This document shows positions 1 to 8,506 of a DNA stretch of 64,000 nt, piece after piece. Every line of letters begins with the position of its first letter. The stretch's first letter is position 1. This DNA comes from CAZCSK01 sp964501265 (lineage in GTDB: Bacteria > Actinomycetota > CADDZG01 > JAHWKV01). The translations under genes were made by a program, and so were the position numbers. Below the pieces are notes generated by a model. That model did not search any database, was not told where the DNA came from, and saw only the letters and a list, made by a program, of their open reading frames with translations. The stretch lies in NCBI GenBank assembly GCA_964501265.1, contig CAZCSK010000002.1, positions 124,001 to 188,000 on the forward strand. The letters are read 5' to 3'.

Positions 1-50
1 TCGATGCAGTCGGAGATGGTTACGACCGTCTTGTCGCTACTCATCCAGAC

Positions 51-1730
51 CTATCTGCACGTGGACTCGTCGAATAGGGGCATAGGTGTTGCCGGCCAGC
101 TTCCATACTTGAAGCGAATGCCCTTCCCGACGTAGCAAAAGCCCCCGTTGGTATTGAGTCCCGAGTATCCCTGGATACTGTCGCTCCACCAAGCCAATGC
201 GTTATCAGCAACCATCGTGTGGTCGTTGTTGGCAAAGTCGACGGAGGCCTGATAGTAAGGCGGACCGGCGGCTCCGGGATTGGGGAACTTCGCCTCAACG
301 AGGCCTCTCTCGAACGAGGTTGGGGTCAGGTAGGGGCCTGCCATCTGGATCCCCGATGCGACTAACAGCAGGCTCTGGTAAGTGGGGCGATACGCGGTAG
401 ACGCGTTTTCCTTCGTTACGTAAGCGGAAGTCGGATCGTGATTTGGGTTGCCCTCTTGGATGCCCCACCACCACGGTTCGTCACTGGGTTGACTCAGTCG
501 ATTGTTCCAATGCAAACCGAATAACCTCAACCGTTGGTTGGGAGGATGTCCTTCCGCCCTGAAGTTATTTTCCTTGCTATGACTTTCGCCCCCTGAGATA
601 AGCCACTCCGGCTCATATCCATTCAATTGAGCGGCGTCCATCGGGGCACCATATTGCTGGCAATAACAGCCGATGGTCGTCGCTCCTTGTCGCTGAAAGT
701 CGGCAAGGATCAGACGCATCTGATTACGGCCTTGAGCACTGCCCTCATCTGGCGGGAATTCGGCGACAAGCAAAGACTCCTCACAATCAGACAACTTACT
801 TGCCAAGAAATCCGCCCGTGCAATTCCTGAGCGCTCCGCCTGGAGCAAAACTGCGAATTTTCTAGGAGTCAATCGCAAGCTTGGTCCAGCGTACTCTGCG
901 TTTCGGCCGTGAAGCCACTTGCATATCCATTCGCCTAAGTTCAGTTGAAGCTCGTCAAGGGCCGGTTCAAAGCCCCATTGATATGGTCGATTCTTCGTAA
1001 AATCAGCTTGAGTCCGAGTTGAGAAGTCATTGTGAACGCCGATGATCCGCCGACGGGTAAGTTCGTCGTAGAAGGGAGAGTCGTTCGAGAGGCCACCCAG
1101 GTAGGGCGTTGACGCGAAAGCCTTCACTTCTTCATCCACCTTCTGAGCGACGCTCCGTTGGACGGGAGGATCGTCATAGGAAGCGGTGCTTGCCAGAACC
1201 GGAATGATGGTGAGTTTTCGCCCGTAGAACTCGAACCTCCGATTGAAGAAGTTCGCGTACGCCTGCACTATCGGAGTCCAAGTGGCTACCTGGGATGTCG
1301 GGTACGCGATCTTGATGTCGTCACCAGTGACGCCCTTCCAGGTCGTGCCGCCGTTGTCGCCTTCCCAGAACTGCACGCAGGGGGGCGACTGCGGGTCCTC
1401 GATCTGACGTGGCGGGTCGCCGACGCAGCGGCGAACCCTTGCTTTGTCGATCACCGCACGCTTTGTCGGGGCGAGCGAAGCCGCTTCGACGTCGCATTTT
1501 TGCCCCAACGCGCAAGCTCCCCCCGGGCCACCTCCGAACTGGCTGGACTGCTGGTTGGGGGCTTCTTCGATCGTGTCCTGGGCTTGGGGAGCAAACTCGG
1601 CAACGCTCGGAGGTGAGGGCGGAACGAACACCAGGGCCAAGGCTGCGATGACAATCAGCAAGACCGCCGAGATTCCCCCATATATAAGGGTGACGGTCTT
1701 TGATTGTTTGGTCCGAGGTGCTCTCGGCAT
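51..1730 (-). CDS. Membrane-anchored Liv-type solute-binding paralogue, copy A
   Basis: 559 aa. A basic N-terminus is followed by one hydrophobic helix (residues about 13-36, VTLIYGG class) with no lipobox, then a Pro/Gln linker with a CxxGQxC pair, the RRC...PPC block, and GVTGDDIKIA opening a periplasmic-binding-protein type I domain (compare GVTxxEIxIG and FNxxxxxxGRKI of Leu/Ile/Val-binding proteins). It has ten cysteines, including a CYC motif near residue 360, and ends STCR. ATG start preceded by AGGA. Divergent from the PhyH gene. The first 55 residues and the upstream DNA are nearly identical to copy B, while the ligand domains differ strongly. A GTG sits inside the terminal Cys-Arg-stop codons, as at the junctions of tandem copies, but here it leads to a stop after seven codons. 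Ligand unknown; the binding-protein assignment comes from motifs. Confidence 0.85.
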   Translation of the reverse strand: MPRAPRTKQSKTVTLIYGGISAVLLIVIAALALVFVPPSPPSVAEFAPQAQDTIEEAPNQQSSQFGGGPGGACALGQKCDVEAASLAPTKRAVIDKARVRRCVGDPPRQIEDPQSPPCVQFWEGDNGGTTWKGVTGDDIKIAYPTSQVATWTPIVQAYANFFNRRFEFYGRKLTIIPVLASTASYDDPPVQRSVAQKVDEEVKAFASTPYLGGLSNDSPFYDELTRRRIIGVHNDFSTRTQADFTKNRPYQWGFEPALDELQLNLGEWICKWLHGRNAEYAGPSLRLTPRKFAVLLQAERSGIARADFLASKLSDCEESLLVAEFPPDEGSAQGRNQMRLILADFQRQGATTIGCYCQQYGAPMDAAQLNGYEPEWLISGGESHSKENNFRAEGHPPNQRLRLFGLHWNNRLSQPSDEPWWWGIQEGNPNHDPTSAYVTKENASTAYRPTYQSLLLVASGIQMAGPYLTPTSFERGLVEAKFPNPGAAGPPYYQASVDFANNDHTMVADNALAWWSDSIQGYSGLNTNGGFCYVGKGIRFKYGSWPATPMPLFDESTCR

Positions 1731-1774
1731 GGCTCAATCCTATGTCTCAGGCCTTACAGCTGCCGTTCAAGTTC

Positions 1775-1803
1775 TTGCAATATTTTGACCGATCGCACAT
1801 AAT
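1775..1803 (+). promoter_or_regulatory. Promoter for the PhyH gene, first copy of a duplicated region
   Basis: TTGCAA (1775-1780), a 17-nt spacer, then CATAAT (1798-1803). The predicted transcript start falls at or next to the ATG at 1811. The surrounding 70 bp (about 1741-1810) recur almost unchanged upstream of the thioredoxin gene at 4378-4446. Confidence 0.6.
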
Positions 1804-1810
1804 CTATCAT

Positions 1811-1834
1811 ATGAATGCCTTGAGCGAGGATTAG
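1811..1834 (+). CDS. Possible leaderless seven-codon leader peptide
   Basis: ATG lies 7 nt after the -10 box and begins the reading frame MNALSED, whose TAG stop abuts the ATG of the PhyH gene (TAGATG). GAGG lies just before that ATG. The arrangement suits translational coupling from a leaderless mini-ORF. No amino-acid bias suggests attenuation. This is an inference from position only. Confidence 0.35.
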   Translation: MNALSED

Positions 1835-2671
1835 ATGCGCACCGAACTATCGGACGATGAAATATCGATGTACCGAGACAATGGTTTCCTGGTCATCAAA
1901 GAATTTCTCGACCAAGACGAGCTTCAGCGATGGCGAGAAGCGGTTGAGCATGCAGTAGGAACACGTGGACGAGAACGCATTCCTGGTGTTTCTTTTGAGC
2001 CGACTAAGGATCAGCTAGCAGAGATGACGGACTCCCAGCGTGACTCTGCCACTTACTACCAATCAGTGTTTCAGCAGAGAGTCAACCTATGGCAAACAGA
2101 TGAAGGAGTACGAGGGATCATCCTGGACCAGAGGTTGGGCAAAGTCGCTGCAGTTCTTGCCGGTGTAGAGGGGGTGAGGGTTTGGCATGATCAGGCTCTC
2201 ATAAAGTTCCCATGGAGCAACCCCACGGCTTACCACCTCGACGTTCCTTATTGGTCTTTCACCTCGCCAGATGCCATCTCTATTTGGGTAGCCCTCGACG
2301 ACGCAACTCTGGAAAACGGCTGCCTCTTTTACCTTCCCGGTACACACAAATCTAATAAGTTCGACAACGTGACTATCGGGAACGAGATTGGCGCGATCTT
2401 CAAGGTGTATCCGGAATGGCGCGAAATCCAACCCGTGGCCACTCCCGTGAAGGCAGGAGGTGCGATATTTCATAACGGACTCATCTGCCATGGTGCGGGC
2501 GCCAATATGACGACGGGCAAGCGACGGGCGATGACCTGTGCGTTCATGCCCGACGGATCACGTTTCAACGGTCAGCGGAACATCCTGACTTCCGAGTACG
2601 TGGCCCGGATGAAGTTAGGCGATCTTCTAGATGACGAAAACCAGAATCCACTCGTGTGGCATCAAGAGTAG
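1835..2671 (+). CDS. Phytanoyl-CoA dioxygenase (PhyH) family Fe(II)/2-oxoglutarate oxygenase
   Basis: 278 aa, a usual length for bacterial PhyH proteins. The 2-His-1-carboxylate iron site is visible as H134-L-D136 and H219 (in CHGAGAN). R230 or R231 in GKRRAMT is placed to bind 2-oxoglutarate. There is no signal peptide, so it is cytoplasmic. Family members hydroxylate diverse small molecules, and the substrate cannot be read from the sequence. It starts next to a short leader frame under a leaderless-type promoter and converges on copy B 16 nt downstream. The promoter DNA is shared with the thioredoxin gene. Confidence 0.9.
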   Translation: MRTELSDDEISMYRDNGFLVIKEFLDQDELQRWREAVEHAVGTRGRERIPGVSFEPTKDQLAEMTDSQRDSATYYQSVFQQRVNLWQTDEGVRGIILDQRLGKVAAVLAGVEGVRVWHDQALIKFPWSNPTAYHLDVPYWSFTSPDAISIWVALDDATLENGCLFYLPGTHKSNKFDNVTIGNEIGAIFKVYPEWREIQPVATPVKAGGAIFHNGLICHGAGANMTTGKRRAMTCAFMPDGSRFNGQRNILTSEYVARMKLGDLLDDENQNPLVWHQE

Positions 2672-2687
2672 GGTCCGGGGCGAGCGG

Positions 2688-4367
2688 TCATCTGCAGGTG
2701 GCGTGATCGAAGAAGGACATCGGCGTCTCGGGCCAGGCCCCCTGTTGAAAGCGGAGGCCACGCCCGACGTAGCAGAACCCTCCGGTGGGCGTACTTGAAC
2801 TGTATGAAGGGGCCGTCTCGCTCCACCAAAAGAGACCAAAGTCATTGGTCATAGTGTGGTCGTTATATCCAAAATCGACCCTTGCCTGATAGTACGGCGG
2901 GCCTCCAGCACCGGGGTTGGGAAACGCCGTCTCGGCGAGACCCTTTTCAAAGGTGCTGGGATTGAGGTTGGGACCCGCCATTTGAATACCCGACGACAGC
3001 AGGAGAAGGGCCTCATAAACAGGCCGCATTCCTAACGCGGCGTGGCCGCTGGCTCCGGAAACCTGAGCAGCATCGAACGAAGGATCGGCTTCTGAAATCG
3101 CCCACCACCACGGGGAGTCACCGATCGAATTCCAGCGGCTTTGGTTGTTGATGCCGAACATTTGGCTCCGCTGAGAGAGGGGCCAGTTGCCTCCTTTCGG
3201 GTTCTGATCCTCCCCCTGGCTAGGCCCGGCGGACACCAACCATTCCGGGTGGTAACCCAGCGAATCCGCAGAGCCCATGGGTTTCTCAAACTGCGCGCAG
3301 AAGCAGGCAATGGTCGTGACGCGCGACTGCTGAAAACTTCCGAGTATTGCGCGCATTTCCAGGTCCGACTGGTTCGCCGTGAATTCTGCGATCGAAACTC
3401 CCGTAGAGCATTTGCCAAGTTCTGCTGCCAGAAATGAGGTCGTTGGGGTGCCTGCTGATTCCCGCTGGGCGAGGACACCAAACTTTCGTCGTTGGCCACT
3501 TACATCAGGACCCCCATACTCGGCGTTGCGCCCGACAAGCCATTTGCACATCCACTCGCCCAGATTCACCTGAGTTTGATCAAACGCCGGCCGGACGTTC
3601 CACTGGTATGGACGCTGGGGAGAGTAGTCCTCCTGCTCCGTGCGCATGGAATTATTGCTGCCGATACTCAGGATCTTTCGCCGCGCCAATTCGTCATAGT
3701 ATGGAGAGTCCGCCCCTAAGTGCGCCGCATAATGCAGGGATGCGAATGATCCGAGTTCTTCATCGGCTTTCTGGGCTGCGGCTCTCTGGGTCTGGTCCGT
3801 TTCGGCAAAAGCGCCACTTAAACCTAAGCCGCGCACAGTCAAACTCCGGCCGTAGAACTCAAACCTTCGGTTGAAGAAAGCCGCAATTTTCTGCGTAAGG
3901 TCTCCGCAATTAGCGAAGGCTGCTGAGCATGTGGGAAGTGCAACTCTGATCTCGTCTCTTGTGACTCCCTTCCAGGTTGTACCGCCGTTGTTGCCCTCGA
4001 AGAACTGCACGCAGGGCGGCGACTGCGGGTCTTCGATCTGACGTGGTGGGTTGCCGACGCACCGCCGTACCCTTGCTCTGTCGATCACAGCTCGCTTGGT
4101 AGCGGGAAGCTGCGAAGAGGTTTCGTCGTCGCATTTCTGCCCCAATGCGCAGGCTCCCCCTGCGCCACCTCCAAACCGGCTGGATTGCTGGTCGGGAGCT
4201 TGTTCTATCGCGTCCTGAGCTTGGGGAGCAAACTCGGCGACGCTTGGAGGTGAGGGCGGAACGAACACCAGCGCCAAGGCGGCGATCACAAGCAGCAAGA
4301 CCGCCGAGATTCCCCCATATATAAGGGTGACGGTCTTTGATTGTTTGGTCCGAGATGCTCCCGACAT
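2688..4367 (-). CDS. Membrane-anchored Liv-type solute-binding paralogue, copy B
   Basis: 559 aa with a VTLIYGG-class membrane helix at about 13-36, CxxGQxC, RRC...PPC and GVTRDEIRVA. It carries CFC near residue 360 and ends ATCR. It has twelve cysteines: the usual ten plus an extra pair (PTC and ANC) just after the GVT motif, so the count stays even. Divergent from the thioredoxin gene. Its upstream region and first 55 codons are a near copy of those of A, which indicates a recent shared 5' end on an older, diverged ligand-binding body. Confidence 0.85.
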   Translation of the reverse strand: MSGASRTKQSKTVTLIYGGISAVLLLVIAALALVFVPPSPPSVAEFAPQAQDAIEQAPDQQSSRFGGGAGGACALGQKCDDETSSQLPATKRAVIDRARVRRCVGNPPRQIEDPQSPPCVQFFEGNNGGTTWKGVTRDEIRVALPTCSAAFANCGDLTQKIAAFFNRRFEFYGRSLTVRGLGLSGAFAETDQTQRAAAQKADEELGSFASLHYAAHLGADSPYYDELARRKILSIGSNNSMRTEQEDYSPQRPYQWNVRPAFDQTQVNLGEWMCKWLVGRNAEYGGPDVSGQRRKFGVLAQRESAGTPTTSFLAAELGKCSTGVSIAEFTANQSDLEMRAILGSFQQSRVTTIACFCAQFEKPMGSADSLGYHPEWLVSAGPSQGEDQNPKGGNWPLSQRSQMFGINNQSRWNSIGDSPWWWAISEADPSFDAAQVSGASGHAALGMRPVYEALLLLSSGIQMAGPNLNPSTFEKGLAETAFPNPGAGGPPYYQARVDFGYNDHTMTNDFGLFWWSETAPSYSSSTPTGGFCYVGRGLRFQQGAWPETPMSFFDHATCR

Positions 4368-4410
4368 GGCTCAATCCTATGTCTCAGGCTTTTCCAGTGC
4401 GGTTTAACTC

Positions 4411-4439
4411 TTGCAATATTCTGACCGATCGCACATAAT
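4411..4439 (+). promoter_or_regulatory. Promoter for thioredoxin, second copy of the duplicated region
   Basis: TTGCAA (4411-4416), a 17-nt spacer and CATAAT (4434-4439), 7 nt before the ATG at 4447, which predicts a leaderless mRNA. It has the same boxes and spacer as the promoter at 1775-1803. Confidence 0.65.
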
Positions 4440-4446
4440 CTATCAC

Positions 4447-4809
4447 ATGCCTATCGCAGATTTTAAAGTGGATGCTCAGGCGCAGGCGCTGCCTCTGACG
4501 GAAGAGACCTTCGAGAGTTTTATTTCAGAACCCGGACCCCCCGCGTTGGTTGACTTCTGGGCACCCTGGTGCGCTCCTTGCCTTCTCATGACGCCCATCT
4601 TTGATGAGCTTGCGCAGGAAATGCGTGGAAAGTTGCGCGTGGCGAAAGTCAATATCCAAGATTGTCCTGGACTCCTTGACCGCGTTATCGATGGCCCGGC
4701 CTTGGGGATTCCTGTTCTTGTACTTTATGGCGAGGGAGAAGAGATGCTTCGTATTTCGGGGGCATGCGAAAAGGAAAAGCTCCTCGACATAATCGTTCCG
4801 TTCCTCTAA
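4447..4809 (+). CDS. Thioredoxin-fold protein
   Basis: 120 aa. The active site is W41-C-A-P-C45, a variant of the thioredoxin WCGPC, and the cis-proline loop is I88-P89. The start is chosen at MPIADF because the promoter places transcription at this codon; an earlier in-frame GTG lies inside the promoter. There is no signal peptide, so a cytoplasmic dithiol/disulfide role is expected. The Ala in place of Gly in the CxxC and an extra Cys at 73 set it apart from classical TrxA. It lies 42 nt before the LRR gene and probably shares its transcript. Confidence 0.85.
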   Translation: MPIADFKVDAQAQALPLTEETFESFISEPGPPALVDFWAPWCAPCLLMTPIFDELAQEMRGKLRVAKVNIQDCPGLLDRVIDGPALGIPVLVLYGEGEEMLRISGACEKEKLLDIIVPFL

Positions 4810-4851
4810 CTCTGTCATCTTGCAAACATATGCTTCCAGCCCATTCCTGCG

Positions 4852-5850
4852 ATGACTAAGACCAAAGCTCGCGTGCTTCGCTTCCCTTCGGAACATTCGA
4901 TCGGAAACTTGGGTCTTTTTGAGACCGGAACAATGAATACCGAGCAGCGGCCCGCCCAAGGAGAGGTTCGGGTAGCTGAGGGTTGGGAAGCGCAGCTCTC
5001 CATTGGTGAGGGCAACCAAGAGTTACTTGCGGATCTCTCTTTTCTCGAAGGGCTCGGCCCGGATGATCTGCAAGCCCTCACCATCTCCCAACTGGTCCCA
5101 CCGGGCATCTCACTCGAATTTCTTCCGAGGCTGGCCAACTTGCAGCGCCTCAACCTCTCTGAAGGAACGAACGATCACGATATGCATTCGGTCGGTCGCC
5201 TTACGAAGTTGTCGGTCTTGACTCTTCAGTCTTCATCCATCACGGATGATGGAGCATCCCAAATCGGAAAGCTGGCCAACCTGGATACGTTTCGCGCATC
5301 CCTGCCTGAAATCACGGATCAAGCACTTGGCTATCTGGCCGAGCTGCCACTCACGTACCTCGGTCTCGATGCGCCAGCCATAACGGATGACGGACTTCGT
5401 CACCTTGGGGGCCTTCTTTCCTTGAATACTCTCTCTCTAACGTCTGATTACATCACCGATGACGGCCTTATTCATCTTGCTAGCCTCGAAGCTCTACATA
5501 GCCTCTCCTTGAAGTGTCCAAAAGTCAGAGGAGGTGGGCTCGCGTCTCTCGGTTCGCTTGCCGAGCTGCGCGCCTTGTCCCTGGCAGGATGCTCCATTGA
5601 TGACCAACATGTGGGAACCGTGGTGAATCTCAAAAATATACAAGAACTGAATCTCGCGAATACGCTTATCACTGACGATTCGATTGGGAGCCTTGCGGAA
5701 GTTTCTCCTCGATTGAGATCGATCACGCTTATCGGATCGCATATCAACAAGGAGGCTCGGTTTCGATTGGCGTTGAAAAGTCCCACGCTCTATCTAGACG
5801 GCGTGCGTTATTCGCCAAAGGCTGTTGCCAAAATAATCGGCTCGAAGTAA
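4852..5850 (+). CDS. Leucine-rich repeat protein
   Basis: 332 aa. From about residue 90 it holds about eight repeats of 23-25 residues of the type LxxLxLxxxxITDDGLxxL, the cysteine-containing or ribonuclease-inhibitor-like bacterial LRR class. The first 80 residues are not repetitive. No signal peptide or membrane segment is seen, so it is probably a cytoplasmic protein-binding scaffold. A second possible start lies at 4933. It sits 4 nt before the rhamnosidase gene and is likely co-transcribed with thioredoxin and the rhamnose genes. The partner is unknown. Confidence 0.8.
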   Translation: MTKTKARVLRFPSEHSIGNLGLFETGTMNTEQRPAQGEVRVAEGWEAQLSIGEGNQELLADLSFLEGLGPDDLQALTISQLVPPGISLEFLPRLANLQRLNLSEGTNDHDMHSVGRLTKLSVLTLQSSSITDDGASQIGKLANLDTFRASLPEITDQALGYLAELPLTYLGLDAPAITDDGLRHLGGLLSLNTLSLTSDYITDDGLIHLASLEALHSLSLKCPKVRGGGLASLGSLAELRALSLAGCSIDDQHVGTVVNLKNIQELNLANTLITDDSIGSLAEVSPRLRSITLIGSHINKEARFRLALKSPTLYLDGVRYSPKAVAKIIGSK

Positions 5851-5854
5851 AGGG

Positions 5855-8506
5855 ATGAGAAGCGGTTCTCCACCCTTCAACCTGCGCTGCGAGTATCTGA
5901 CGAATCCCCTTGGCATAGATGAAACGCTTCCACGCTTAAGTTGGCAGATGCAATCTGGTCGGCGAGGCGATCACCAAACTGCCTACCAGATTCTCGTAGC
6001 CAGCAGCGACGACGTTTTGAGGCAAGACAAGGGAGATCTCTGGAACAGCGGGAGAATCGAGGGCCCTGAGTCCGTCCACATCGAATATGGCGGTGCTGCA
6101 TTGGTGTCAAGGCAGGCTTGTTTCTGGAAGGTGCGGACCTGGAACGGTACCGGCGAGATGTCAGGCTTCAGCCCTTCCGCCCGGTGGGAGATGGGACTTC
6201 TCAATCGAGATGATTGGAAAGCGAGCTGGATCTCCTTCCCCGTTGAGATCGAACCTTCGGGCGGCGCACCGTGCCCTCACCTTCGCAAGGAATTCACGAT
6301 CGAATCAAAAGTTCAGCGAGCGCGCATCTATGCCACCGCGCTCGGGGTCTATCGTCTTTACGTCAACGGAGTTTTAGTGAGTGCGGACTTGTTCCGGCCG
6401 GGCTGGACCGAATATCGGCGTCGTCTGCAGTATCAAACGTATGACGTGACCGATCTTCTGACTCGAGGCAAGAACGTCATCGGAGCCATTGTGGGAGAAG
6501 GTTGGTATTGTGGACACTTCGGTCCGGGGGCGGTGAGAGAAAATTATGGTCGGAGGCCGTCGCTGCTCGTCCAACTCGAAACAACTCTAGAGGACGGCAC
6601 GGCACCGGCAATTTCGTCAGATGAATCGTGGCGCGGCTCTCTTGGCCCGTTGCGTAGATCCGACATTCTCCTCGGAGAGAATTTCGATGCCCGCATCGAT
6701 CTCGGCAGGTGGAGCGAACCGGATTTCGATGAATCGCACTGGGGGAAGACAACCAAGGAAGACCCCCCCAATGCGATGCTTGTGGCGCAGCGCTCGTATC
6801 CTGTCCGGCGGCTAAAGGAGTTGCGTCCTATATCCATAAAGGAGCCCGCTACCGGGACCTACGTGTTCGATCTCGGACAGAACATGGTCGGATGGGGGCG
6901 GCTTAGTAGCTCTGGTGCAGCGGGGAGTGAGATCCAGCTCCGCTTTGCCGAAATGCTCAATCCAGACGGAACGATATACACAGAGAATTTAGGTTCTGCT
7001 CAAGCGACCGACAGATACGTGCTGAGTGGAAACGGCCCCGAGATCTGGGAGCCCTCTTTCACGTTCCATGGCTTTAGGTACGTTGAAATGACTGGGCTGC
7101 AAGAGACCCCCACTCCCGAAACCTTAACCGGCATAGTGGTGGGTTCGGAGTTGCCCGAGGCTGGAAGTTTCCGCACTTCGAGTGCGCTGGTCAATCAGTT
7201 GCAGAGCAACATTCAATGGAGTCAGAGGGGTAACTTTCTTGAAGTCCCAACCGACTGCCCCCAACGAGACGAGCGACTTGGCTGGATGGGTGATGCACAA
7301 GTCTTCATTCGCACGGCCTGCTTCAACGCGGACGTGGTTGCCTTCTTCGAGAAGTGGATGGTTGACGTGTGGGATGCCCAGTCAGACGAGGGATCGTTCT
7401 CGGACGTAGCCCCCAAGTTTCATTTCGACAAGGACGGTGCACCAGGCTGGGGCGACGCGGGCGTGATAGTTCCATGGACCCTTTACCAATGGTATGGGGA
7501 TAAAAGAATCTTGGAACGCGGGTTCGAGCCCATGCGCCGGTGGGTGGAATTCATTCGAAAGGAGAATCCCAATCTCATCTGGACAAACCGCGTTGGAAAC
7601 AACTACGGAGACTGGCTAGCTATTGGGGCAGACACGCCAAAGGATTTACTTGCAACGGCCTTTTTCGCGTACAGCACCTCGATCCTGTCCCGGGTCGCGC
7701 AGGTTCTCGGGAAGAAGAAAGATGCCGAGCATTACGAGGGACTCTTCAAAGACATCCGAAGCGCTTTCAATCGAGAATTCGTCGATGAGTCCGGCGCGAT
7801 AAAGGGCGGAACCCAAACGGCCTATGTTCTTGCGCTCGGCTTCGACCTTTTAAGCTTGGAACACCGAACCGAGGCTTGCAGGAGACTCGTGAAAGACATC
7901 GAAAGAAAGAAGGGGCATCTTTCCACCGGTTTTCTTGGGATAGCTCACCTGCTGCCGAGCCTTACCCAAGGCGGTGAGTTGGAGTTGGCCTACAGACTCC
8001 TTACAAAACGGAGCTTCCCGTCCTGGGGTTACTCCATAAAACAAGGGGCTACAACAATGTGGGAGAGGTGGGACGGCTGGACTAAGGAGAAAGGAGCCCA
8101 GGACCCCCGTATGAACTCCTTCAACCACTACGCATACGGGTCGGTCGGACAGTGGCTGTATGAAGTGGTCAGTGGGATCTCTCCTGATCCCAGCAGCCCG
8201 GGCTTCAAACACATCCTCATTCGACCAAGACCCAGCCGACACCTTTCCTTCGCGGAGGCTACATACGAATCGGTCTACGGCAAGATCGGCTGTTCGTGGC
8301 GTCGTCGTAGCGGAACACTGAGCGTCTCAATTGAAATCCCACCAAACGCCAGTGCCACGATTCATGTGCCGGCTGGGCCTGGTCAAGAGGTGAGCGAGGG
8401 AGGCGAGCCGGTTTCTTCTTCTTCGGACATCAGGTTCATCGAACGCACAGACGACAGCGTCATTCTCGAGGTTGGCGCCGGGAGGTACCGGTTCAAAGTC
8501 AAGTAA
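5855..8506 (+). CDS. Alpha-L-rhamnosidase, glycoside hydrolase family 78
   Basis: 883 aa, typical of bacterial GH78 enzymes with N-terminal beta domains, an (alpha/alpha)6 barrel and a C-terminal beta domain. The family motif DCPQRDERLGW is at residues 467-477, with acidic residues that serve catalysis in the family, followed by GDAQVF. There is no signal peptide, so it should act inside the cell on imported rhamnosides, releasing L-rhamnose for the kinase, isomerase and aldolase encoded nearby. ATG start follows AAGGG, 4 nt after the LRR stop. The next gene begins at or within its stop codon. Confidence 0.92.
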   Translation: MRSGSPPFNLRCEYLTNPLGIDETLPRLSWQMQSGRRGDHQTAYQILVASSDDVLRQDKGDLWNSGRIEGPESVHIEYGGAALVSRQACFWKVRTWNGTGEMSGFSPSARWEMGLLNRDDWKASWISFPVEIEPSGGAPCPHLRKEFTIESKVQRARIYATALGVYRLYVNGVLVSADLFRPGWTEYRRRLQYQTYDVTDLLTRGKNVIGAIVGEGWYCGHFGPGAVRENYGRRPSLLVQLETTLEDGTAPAISSDESWRGSLGPLRRSDILLGENFDARIDLGRWSEPDFDESHWGKTTKEDPPNAMLVAQRSYPVRRLKELRPISIKEPATGTYVFDLGQNMVGWGRLSSSGAAGSEIQLRFAEMLNPDGTIYTENLGSAQATDRYVLSGNGPEIWEPSFTFHGFRYVEMTGLQETPTPETLTGIVVGSELPEAGSFRTSSALVNQLQSNIQWSQRGNFLEVPTDCPQRDERLGWMGDAQVFIRTACFNADVVAFFEKWMVDVWDAQSDEGSFSDVAPKFHFDKDGAPGWGDAGVIVPWTLYQWYGDKRILERGFEPMRRWVEFIRKENPNLIWTNRVGNNYGDWLAIGADTPKDLLATAFFAYSTSILSRVAQVLGKKKDAEHYEGLFKDIRSAFNREFVDESGAIKGGTQTAYVLALGFDLLSLEHRTEACRRLVKDIERKKGHLSTGFLGIAHLLPSLTQGGELELAYRLLTKRSFPSWGYSIKQGATTMWERWDGWTKEKGAQDPRMNSFNHYAYGSVGQWLYEVVSGISPDPSSPGFKHILIRPRPSRHLSFAEATYESVYGKIGCSWRRRSGTLSVSIEIPPNASATIHVPAGPGQEVSEGGEPVSSSSDIRFIERTDDSVILEVGAGRYRFKVK

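Noticed and set aside
1..50. Continuation of a gene started by the GTG in the copy A terminal codons
   Set aside because: The frame stops after seven codons, and nothing else at the left edge looks coding.
1786..1803. TTGACC as the -35 box of the PhyH promoter
   Set aside because: The spacing to the -10 box is only 9 nt; TTGCAA with a 17-nt spacer fits better and is conserved in the duplicate.
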